Assembly: GCA_019242655.1 (NCBI GenBank)
Contig: JAFAVH010000261.1
Span: forward strand, 1-35,432
Direction: 5' to 3'
DNA from: Methylobacteriaceae bacterium
Lineage (GTDB): Bacteria; Pseudomonadota; Alphaproteobacteria; Rhizobiales; Beijerinckiaceae
DNA length: 35,432 bases
Shown piece after piece: positions 7,739 through 14,853 of this stretch. The notes under the pieces are model-generated. The model worked only from the letters and a program-made list of their open reading frames with translations, made no database searches and had not been told where the DNA came from. The position numbers were made by a program, and so were the translations under genes. Within the stretch, counting starts at the first letter, position 1. Each line of letters starts with the position of its first letter.

Positions 7739-8629
7739 TCAATAGTGCCAGCGTTGGGCGTTAGCGACGAGGAAATCGCGAAAGACCTGAATGCGCGCGA
7801 CGTTGCGCATTTCTTCGGGATAGACAAGGAAGCAATCGTATTCCGGCATTTGCGATTGCGGCAGCAGGCGCAGAAGCGGGCTCTCTTCCTCGATGAGGTA
7901 ATCTGGCAAAACCGCGATGCCGACGCCGGCAAGGACCCCCTTCTGCAGCGCCGTGATGTTGTTGACGGAGAGCGCCGACACCCGTGGGCTCTTCGAATCG
8001 CGTCCGGCGGTCAGCAAAGAGTTCATGCTGTGCAAGAAGCTCGCACCGGTGACGCCGTAACTGAGGATACGATGCTGATCGAGCTCTTCGAGCGTGCGCG
8101 GCTGCCCGTGCTGCTTCACGTAATCGAGCGACGCGTAGAGGTGATAGTGCACCGTGAACAGGCGCCGGCGCACAAGATCGGGCTGCGAGGGCTCGCGTAA
8201 GCGAAGCGCGACATCGGCTTCGCGCATGCCGAGGTCGAGCTCATCGTCGCTGAGGATGAGTTTCACCGTGACATCGGGATAAAGTTCGAGGAATTCGCCC
8301 AAGCGCGGTGCGAGCCAATTCGTGCCGATGCCAAGCGTCGTGGTGATGCGCAATTCACCGTTCGGCTTCTGACGGTTGTCGCTCAAGCGCGTCTGCACCG
8401 CGTCGAGCTTGGTCATCACCTCCTGGACGGTGCGGTAGAGGACATCGCCCTGCTCGGTGAGGATCAACCCGCGCGCATGCCTGTGGAAAAGCGGCGCCTG
8501 CAGCTCGCTTTCGAGCGCGCTCACCTGCCGGCTGACAGCCGACTGGCTGAGCCCGAGCGATTCGCCGGCATGCGTGAAGGAACCCGCCTTGGCGGCGGCG
8601 TGGAATATCCGCAGCTTGTCCCAGTCCAA
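7739..8629 (-). CDS. LysR-family transcriptional regulator
   Basis: WDKLRIFHAAAKAGSFTHAGESLGLSQSAVSRQVSALE HTH; LysR substrate-binding domain. Confidence 0.95.
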   Translation of the reverse strand: MDWDKLRIFHAAAKAGSFTHAGESLGLSQSAVSRQVSALESELQAPLFHRHARGLILTEQGDVLYRTVQEVMTKLDAVQTRLSDNRQKPNGELRITTTLGIGTNWLAPRLGEFLELYPDVTVKLILSDDELDLGMREADVALRLREPSQPDLVRRRLFTVHYHLYASLDYVKQHGQPRTLEELDQHRILSYGVTGASFLHSMNSLLTAGRDSKSPRVSALSVNNITALQKGVLAGVGIAVLPDYLIEEESPLLRLLPQSQMPEYDCFLVYPEEMRNVARIQVFRDFLVANAQRWHY

Positions 8630-8660
8630 AACGCGTTGCCTCCCTGAGCGCGCGCTGGCG

Positions 8661-9647
8661 TTATTCGGCGGCGATCTTCGTTGCCGCTTCTTGAAGGGTC
8701 AGCCAGCGCTCGGCTTCAAGCGCCGCCATGCAGCCAAGTCCGGCAGCCGTCACCGCCTGCCGGTAGACGTCATCGGCGACATCGCCCGCCGCGTAGACGC
8801 CGGGCACGTTTGTAACGGTCGAGCCGGGAACGGTCTCGATATAGCCGTTCGGCTTGCACTTGATCTGTCCAATGAACAGGTCCGACGCCGGATGGTGGCC
8901 GATCGCGACGAATACGCCGTCGACCTGGCGGACCTCGTGCGCATGCGTGTGCGCATGCGTGAGCCGCACAGCGCGAACGCTCGGCGGGAGATCGTCGCCG
9001 AGGATTTCTTCGACCACATGGTTCCAGACGACCTCGACATTCGGGCGCGCAAACAGCCGCTCCTGCAGGATGCGTTCGGCGCGGAAGGAATCGCGGCGGT
9101 GCACCACGGTCACCTTGGAGCAGATGTGGCTCAAGTAGAGCGCCTCTTCGACGGCAGAATTGCCGCCGCCGACGACCAGCACCTCCTTGCCGCGGAAGAA
9201 GAAGCCGTCGCAGGTGGCGCAAGCGGAGACGCCGTAGCCCTTGAAGCGCTCTTCGCTGGGAATGCCCAGCCATTTCGCCTTGGCGCCGGTGGCGATCACC
9301 AATGCGTCGCAGGTGTAGGTCCGGCCGCTATCGCCGATCAGCAGGAACGGCCGGCGACCGAGCTCCACCTTGTCGATGTGATCGGCGATGAGCTGCGTCC
9401 CGACATGCTCGGCCTGCGCCTTCAGCTGCTCCATGAGCCACGGGCCCTGGATCGGCAGGGCGAAGCCGGGATAGTTCTCCACCTCCGTGGTGATCATTAG
9501 CTGGCCGCCGGGCTCGAAGCCGGCGATCAGGACCGGTTCCAGCATGGCGCGCGCGGCATAGATCGCGGCGGTATAGCCGGCGGGCCCGGAGCCGATAATC
9601 ATCACCCGCGCATGCAAGGGCGATTTCGCGGGCGCTTCGTCCGCCAT
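8661..9647 (-). CDS. trxB: Thioredoxin-disulfide reductase
   Basis: IIGSGPAGYTAAIYAARA, CATCDGFFFRGKEVLVVGGGNSAVEEALYLS, VAIGH, AAGDVADDVYRQAVTAAGLGCMAALEAERWL; start taken at MADEAPAKSP (9647), the ORF extends to 9698. Confidence 0.95.
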   Translation of the reverse strand: MADEAPAKSPLHARVMIIGSGPAGYTAAIYAARAMLEPVLIAGFEPGGQLMITTEVENYPGFALPIQGPWLMEQLKAQAEHVGTQLIADHIDKVELGRRPFLLIGDSGRTYTCDALVIATGAKAKWLGIPSEERFKGYGVSACATCDGFFFRGKEVLVVGGGNSAVEEALYLSHICSKVTVVHRRDSFRAERILQERLFARPNVEVVWNHVVEEILGDDLPPSVRAVRLTHAHTHAHEVRQVDGVFVAIGHHPASDLFIGQIKCKPNGYIETVPGSTVTNVPGVYAAGDVADDVYRQAVTAAGLGCMAALEAERWLTLQEAATKIAAE

Positions 9648-9705
9648 GCTAACCTCGGAGGCGAGGCCATGCGGTAAGCGCATGGCCAGGGAACGCACTT
9701 AAGCG

Positions 9706-10407
9706 ATGAAGATCAGCGCCGCAACCCAACCGCCTGCCCCATCCCGGGAGTTCACAGTCGCGCAAGAAATCGCCGCGCACATGTCCGGCGCGATTCGGCG
9801 CGCGCAGGCGATTGCGGCGCCATGGCCGCATTGGCGCATCCGGAATGTCTTGCCGCCCGGCTTGCTGCGCGGCCTCGCGCAGCTGCCGCTGCAAGCCTCG
9901 ATTGCCGTGCAACCATCCGGCCGCCGCGCGTATCGCAACGATAAGCGCATCTATTTCGATTACGCGAACATGGCGCGATTTCCGCCGATGCGACGGATCG
10001 CCGAGACGATGCAATCACCTGCTTTGGCGAGCACTGTCGCGGAAACGTTCGGCGCGGCGCTCGAGCACACGTTCCTGCGCATCGAATACGCGCTCGATGC
10101 GGATGGCTTCTGGCTCGAGCCGCACACCGATATCGGCGAAAAGAAATTCACCTGCTTCATCTATCTCGATGGCGCCGACGATCTCGGCACCGACATCTAT
10201 GCCGATGCGCAGACATTGGCCTATCGCGTACCCTTCGCGGCGAATTCCGCATTGGCCTTTGTCCCAAGCCACGACACCTGGCACGGTTTCGCGCCGCGAC
10301 CGATCGAGCGCGTGCGGCGTTCGCTGATCGTCAATTATGTTAGCGCCGACTGGCGTGCGCGCGCGCAATTGTCGTTTCCCGATATGCCCGTTCGGGTTGC
10401 GAATTGA
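9706..10407 (+). CDS. 2OG-Fe(II) oxygenase family protein
   Basis: LEPHTDIGEKKFTCFIYL (HxD) ... DTWHGFAPRPIERVRRSLIVNYV (distal His and Arg). Confidence 0.75.
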   Translation: MKISAATQPPAPSREFTVAQEIAAHMSGAIRRAQAIAAPWPHWRIRNVLPPGLLRGLAQLPLQASIAVQPSGRRAYRNDKRIYFDYANMARFPPMRRIAETMQSPALASTVAETFGAALEHTFLRIEYALDADGFWLEPHTDIGEKKFTCFIYLDGADDLGTDIYADAQTLAYRVPFAANSALAFVPSHDTWHGFAPRPIERVRRSLIVNYVSADWRARAQLSFPDMPVRVAN

Positions 10408-11161
10408 CACGCCTTTATACGAGCACCTAGGTAGATCGGTGCAAACCGATACGCTCGAACTCGACATTTGGCGCGGCGGACGCGACGGCGCATTCCAGGC
10501 CTTCGAGCTGCCACTGCGCGAGAGCCAGACGATCCTCGACGCGGTCACCGAAATCCAGCGCACGCAGGATGCGAGCCTCGCCTATCGCTTCGCCTGCCGG
10601 GTGGGAATGTGCGGCTCCTGCGCGATGATGGTTGACGGCATTCCGCGCTGGACGTGCCGCACGCGCGTCGTCGACGTGCAGCGCAAAGGCAAGCGGCTGA
10701 AGCTCGAACCTCTGCGCAATCTGCCTGTCGTCAAGGACCTCGCCGTCGACATGGCCGCCTTCTTCGACAAATGGCGCGATGCGAAAGGCTATTTCGAGCC
10801 GGGCGAATCGCCGCCCGCGGATTTCGCAGTCGTGCCGCCGGACTCGCGCGAGCGCCGCGCCGCCGACGTCGCAATCGAGTGCATCAATTGCGGCATCTGC
10901 TATTCCGCCTGCGATGTCGTCTCGTGGGACAAGGATTATCTCGGGCCGGCGGCGCTCAATCGTTCCTGGACGCTCGTCAACGACGTGCGCGACCGCGGAC
11001 AGACGTCGCGGCTCGAAGCGGTGGCGACGGATTCAGGCTGCCATTCCTGCCACAGTCACATGAGCTGCACAGCATTCTGCCCGAAGCAGCTGTCGCCGAC
11101 GCAATCGATCGCCGGCCTGAAACGCGAAACGATGCGCGCGGCGCTGCGGGGCGCGATATGA
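10397..11161 (+). CDS. Succinate dehydrogenase/fumarate reductase iron-sulfur subunit
   Basis: CRVGMCGSCAMMVDG...TC [2Fe-2S]; CINCGICYSAC and CHSHMSCTAFCPK clusters; FrdB-like GPAAL and VRDRG motifs. Start uncertain (TTG 10397, GTG 10439 or upstream ATG 10337). Confidence 0.9.
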   Translation: MRIDTPLYEHLGRSVQTDTLELDIWRGGRDGAFQAFELPLRESQTILDAVTEIQRTQDASLAYRFACRVGMCGSCAMMVDGIPRWTCRTRVVDVQRKGKRLKLEPLRNLPVVKDLAVDMAAFFDKWRDAKGYFEPGESPPADFAVVPPDSRERRAADVAIECINCGICYSACDVVSWDKDYLGPAALNRSWTLVNDVRDRGQTSRLEAVATDSGCHSCHSHMSCTAFCPKQLSPTQSIAGLKRETMRAALRGAI

Positions 11162-11523
11162 ACGCGGCCAGGAACGCGGCTAGTAACGCGGCTTGGACGG
11201 CGCGGCTGCTCGTTGCACAGCGCGCGACGGCTTTTGTGCTCGCGTTTGCCGTCGCGATTCATCTCGCAACGATCATCTATGCCGTGCGTGCCGGGCTCAA
11301 TGCCGGCGAAATCCTGGGACGCACACGCGGCAATGCTCTCTTCCTCGCATTTTATTCGCTGTTCGTCGTTGCCGCGTCGATTCACGCGCCGATCGGACTG
11401 CGCAACATTTTTCGCGAATGGGCAAACTGGCGCGGCCGCTCGCTCAATATCGCGATGATCGCCGTCGCGCTGATCCTGCTGGCGCTTGGCCTCCGCGCCG
11501 CCTTTGCGGTCTACGCCGCATGA
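11158..11523 (+). CDS. SDH/FRD membrane anchor subunit, cytochrome b-like
   Basis: 121 aa, three predicted TM segments, AIHLATI and SIHAPIGLRNI His residues; ATGA overlap with the Fe-S gene. Confidence 0.75.
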   Translation: MNAARNAASNAAWTARLLVAQRATAFVLAFAVAIHLATIIYAVRAGLNAGEILGRTRGNALFLAFYSLFVVAASIHAPIGLRNIFREWANWRGRSLNIAMIAVALILLALGLRAAFAVYAA

Positions 11524-11861
11524 TCCGCCGCACCCATGTCAAGCCTGGCTTTATGGCCGCGCTTTTGCACCGGCTCTCCGGCATCGCGCTCGCGATCTTC
11601 CTGCCGCTGCATTTCCTGGCGCTCGGCACGGCCTTGAGCGGCGCCGACCGGCTCGATGCATTTTTCAATTTGACGCACAATATATGGGTGCGGACCGCCG
11701 AATGGGGGCTCGTCACCGCGCTTGCGCTGCATCTCGCCCTGGGATTACGTGTCCTTGTGCTGGAGAGCGCCGGCTGGCGCGAGTCGACCGCGAGCGTCGT
11801 CTCCGGCTGCGTCGCCGGGTCGTTCGCGGTCGGTATCCTGTTCCTGTTAAACGCGCTCTGA
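11520..11861 (+). CDS. SDH cytochrome b556-like membrane anchor subunit
   Basis: ALLHRLSGIALAIFLPLHFLALG and LHLALGLRVL, as in SdhC; ATGA overlap with the preceding gene. Confidence 0.8.
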   Translation: MIRRTHVKPGFMAALLHRLSGIALAIFLPLHFLALGTALSGADRLDAFFNLTHNIWVRTAEWGLVTALALHLALGLRVLVLESAGWRESTASVVSGCVAGSFAVGILFLLNAL

Positions 11862-11895
11862 CGAGCGCAGAAAAGATCAAGCCGAGAGCGCCATC

Positions 11896-12768
11896 ATGCA
11901 GCTCGACACGAAAGAAGTCGAAGAGATCGCGAAAGACCTTTATGTGCGCGCGCTCAAAATCCTGCCGCCCGACATCAAGGCCGGTTTCGCGCGATTGCAG
12001 AAGGCGGAGACGCATAAAATCGGCCAGACGATTCTCGGCACGATGGTGGAGAATGTCGCTGTCGCCGAGCGCACTAACAACATCCTTTGCCAGGACACCG
12101 GCATCCCCATCTATAATGTGACGTTCGGGCACGACGTTTCTTTCGACGGCGCCGAAGTCACACGCGCCATCCGACGCGGCTGCGAGCGCGCGACGAAAGA
12201 GCACTCGCTGCGCTCCTCCGTCGTGCATCCGATCACTAGGGTCAACGAGCAGACGTCCTGCGGCATTCGCGTGCCGATCATCAACTACGATTTCGACGAT
12301 CGCGACGAGACGGTCGAGATCGAGATGATCCCGAAAGGATCGGGCTCTGAGAACGGCTCGTTCCTGCAGATGCTAATCCCCGCCGACGGCATCAAGGCGG
12401 TGAAGCGCTTCGTAATCGATCGCGTCATCGAGCTCGGCGGGCGTGTCTGTCCGCCGACCATCGTCGGCGTCGGCATCGGTGGCACGTCGGATCTCTGCAT
12501 GCATCTTGCCAAGGTCGCCGCGACACGGCCGCTGCGCACGACGTGCAGCGATCCCGAAGGCGCAAAGATCGAGGCGGAATTGTCGGAAGCGGTGAACGAG
12601 CTCGGCATCGGCGCGCAAGGTCTCGGTGGGCGCTCGACCTCGTTCGCCGTGCATGTCGAAGTCGCCGCGACGCACATCACCCAGAATCCCGTCGCAGTGA
12701 ACATCCAGTGCCATTCGGCGCGGCGTGCGCGCGCGACGATCACACCGGGCGGGATACATTTTGCGTGA
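11896..12768 (+). CDS. Class I (Fe-S) fumarate hydratase, alpha subunit
   Basis: LCQDTGIPIYNVTFG, EQTSCGIRVPIINYDF, PKGSGSENGSFLQML, GVGIGGTSDLCMHLAK; ends GGIHFA. Confidence 0.88.
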   Translation: MQLDTKEVEEIAKDLYVRALKILPPDIKAGFARLQKAETHKIGQTILGTMVENVAVAERTNNILCQDTGIPIYNVTFGHDVSFDGAEVTRAIRRGCERATKEHSLRSSVVHPITRVNEQTSCGIRVPIINYDFDDRDETVEIEMIPKGSGSENGSFLQMLIPADGIKAVKRFVIDRVIELGGRVCPPTIVGVGIGGTSDLCMHLAKVAATRPLRTTCSDPEGAKIEAELSEAVNELGIGAQGLGGRSTSFAVHVEVAATHITQNPVAVNIQCHSARRARATITPGGIHFA

Positions 12769-12790
12769 CTGGTTCATTCAAATGACCTGG

Positions 12791-12933
12791 CCCCTCACCC
12801 TGTCCCTCTCCCCGCTCAGCAGGGAGAGGGGATGCGGTGGCGTCGCCGCCGCTGAAACGTCCGCACCGCGAGTGCATCGGATCGGGTCGCGACTCCCTCG
12901 CCCCGCTTGCGGGGAGAGGGTTGGGGTGAGGGG
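12791..12933. repeat. BIME-like pair of inverted palindromic repeats between the fumarase subunit genes
   Basis: CCCCTCACCC (12791-12800) and CCCTCTCCCCGC (12804-12815) mirrored by GCGGGGAGAGGG (12909-12920) and GGGTGAGGGG (12924-12933); local palindromes in each half. Confidence 0.85.
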
Positions 12934-12948
12934 CAGCGACAAACGCCA

Positions 12949-13560
12949 ATGACTCATCACGTTCTCGAAATGCCGATCAGCGCCGATCAAGTGCGCGATC
13001 TCAAGATCGGCGATACCGTCACGCTGGAGAAGACGCTCTTCGGCATTCGCGACGCCACGCTCATTCACATGTTCGATCGCGGCAGGCGCACGAAATTCGA
13101 TCTGCAGGGTCACGCCGTGATCCACACCGCGCCGAACGTGCATCGTGTTGAGAAATCCGAGAAAGCGCCCGCGGGCTACGAGCCGTTCTGCATCGGCACG
13201 ACGACGTCGCAGCGGATGGAACGCTTCACGCGTCCTTTAATGGAGCGCGAGGGCGTGCGCATCATCATCGGCAAGGGCGGCATGGCGCAGGACACGCTCG
13301 ACGCGTTCCGCGATCTCGGCGGCGCCTATCTCGCGATCGTCGGCGGCGCCGCGGCTTTGGAGACGACCTGGATTGAAGAGATCGAGGATGTCGACATGGA
13401 CGATCTGCACCCGGAAAGCTTGTGGAAATTCCGCATTCGTGGATTTGGGCCGCTGCTCGTCGGAATGGACTCGCATGGCGCCTCGATGTTTGCCGATGTA
13501 CGCGCCGATGTCGCCGCGCGCCGCGACGCGGTTCTGGAAAAGCTTGGGATCGCGGAGTAG
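12949..13560 (+). CDS. Class I fumarate hydratase, beta subunit
   Basis: ISADQVRDLKIGDTVTLEKTLFGIRDATLIHM, GPTTSQRM-type motif (GTTTSQRM), IIGKGGM, GGAAALE. Confidence 0.9.
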   Translation: MTHHVLEMPISADQVRDLKIGDTVTLEKTLFGIRDATLIHMFDRGRRTKFDLQGHAVIHTAPNVHRVEKSEKAPAGYEPFCIGTTTSQRMERFTRPLMEREGVRIIIGKGGMAQDTLDAFRDLGGAYLAIVGGAAALETTWIEEIEDVDMDDLHPESLWKFRIRGFGPLLVGMDSHGASMFADVRADVAARRDAVLEKLGIAE

Positions 13561-13620
13561 CGACCGCCTGACGTGTAAGGAGATGGTTGACGATCTTGTT
13601 GTAAGGCGGTAAGCTACAGG

Positions 13621-13908
13621 ATGCCGATCAGGTCGTTTCGCAGCAAGGCTCTGAAACGCTACTGGATCCGGGGAGACACAGCGGCAATTAGTCCAACTTG
13701 GCGCGATAAGGTGAGACTAATTCTCTCCCGTCTCGATAAAGCAACCCAGCCGGCGGAAATGGATAGCGTGGGAATGAACTTTCATTCGCTTAGAGGTGAT
13801 CAGACTGGACGCTTTTCGGTCCTTGTTACCCGCAACTGGCGGATCACGTTCGCGTGGCATGGTAACGATGCCGTAGATGTGGACTTGGAGGACTATCATG
13901 GCAACTAA
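13621..13908 (+). CDS. higB: HigB-type toxin (RelE/ParE superfamily)
   Basis: IRSFRSKALKRYW ... LILSRLDKATQPAEMD...FHSLRGDQTGRFSVLVTRNWRITFAWHGNDAVDVDLEDYH. Confidence 0.92.
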   Translation: MPIRSFRSKALKRYWIRGDTAAISPTWRDKVRLILSRLDKATQPAEMDSVGMNFHSLRGDQTGRFSVLVTRNWRITFAWHGNDAVDVDLEDYHGN

Positions 13909-14212
13909 AACGCTGCGCCACGCCAGGATTGCGCCTGCTCATCCCGGCGAGTTCTTGCGTGAGATCACCATTCCGGCAACGGGGCTCAGCAAAAGCGATA
14001 TCGCGCGTCGACTGCATATCTCACGGCAGACGCTACACGATGTGCTTGCCTGCCGTCAGGAAGTAACTGCCAGCCTGGCGCAGCGTCTCGGCAAGTTGTT
14101 CGGCGATGGTCCAAATATCTGGCTCGCCATGCAAATGGAGTACAATATCTGGAAAGCTGCGCGCGATATGAAAGATGAACTTGCCGCGATCAAGCCATTG
14201 CGCGTCGCGTGA
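13898..14212 (+). CDS. higA: HigA-type antitoxin (XRE HTH)
   Basis: APAHPGEFLREITIPATGLSKSDIARRLHISRQTLHDVLACRQEVTASLAQRLGKLFGDGPNIWLAMQMEYNIWKA; ATG overlaps the toxin 3' end. Confidence 0.93.
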   Translation: MATKTLRHARIAPAHPGEFLREITIPATGLSKSDIARRLHISRQTLHDVLACRQEVTASLAQRLGKLFGDGPNIWLAMQMEYNIWKAARDMKDELAAIKPLRVA

Positions 14213-14228
14213 CTGAGGAGGGAGCTTC

Positions 14229-14846
14229 ATGTCTATCGAGCTCTACATAGCTTACGTCCTCACGTGCCTGCTTATCACGATCATTCCGGGGCCAACGGTT
14301 GCGCTGATCGTTGCTAATAGCTTGCGCTACGGTACGCGCGCCGGACTGCTCAACGTTGCGGGAACGCAGCTCGGCCTCGCTCTTATGCTCGGCATTCTTC
14401 TTGTCGGACTTGCGTCGATCATCGCAACGATGGGCTGGTGGTTTGATTGGCTTCGCTTTGCCGGCGCCGCCTATCTGATCTGGATGGGGTGGAAGCTTCT
14501 GCGCTCTACGGGAACGCCCGGCGCGACAGAAGAGACTCGCAATCCGCCGCGCGGCGGATTTGTCTTGCAAGGCTTTCTCGTTCTGATGGGCAATCCGAAG
14601 GCGTTGCTGTGGTTTGGCGCGTTTATCCCGCAATTCGTCGATCCAACCGGCAATTATGTGGGCCAGATCTTGCTGCTCGGCGCGACTGCAATGGCAACGG
14701 CGGCACTAACCGACGGCTCGTATGCGATTCTGCTCGGACGCGCCGGCAACGTGTTCGCTCGCAGCCGCGTGCGGCTTTTCTCGCGTATCGGCGGCGTGTG
14801 CCTCATGGGCGGCGGCGCGTGGCTTGCTGTTACGCGGTCGCGCTGA
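14229..14846 (+). CDS. LysE/RhtB family amino-acid exporter
   Basis: ITIIPGPTVALIVANSLRYGTRAGLLNVAGTQLGLA; GWKLLRS; GFLVLMGNPKALLWFGAFIPQFVD; SD GGAGG upstream. Confidence 0.93.
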   Translation: MSIELYIAYVLTCLLITIIPGPTVALIVANSLRYGTRAGLLNVAGTQLGLALMLGILLVGLASIIATMGWWFDWLRFAGAAYLIWMGWKLLRSTGTPGATEETRNPPRGGFVLQGFLVLMGNPKALLWFGAFIPQFVDPTGNYVGQILLLGATAMATAALTDGSYAILLGRAGNVFARSRVRLFSRIGGVCLMGGGAWLAVTRSR

Positions 14847-14853
14847 CCGCACA

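Noticed and set aside
8457-9500. 347-aa plus-strand ORF opposite lysR/trxB
   Set aside because: Low-complexity antisense of the trxB coding region; no domain.
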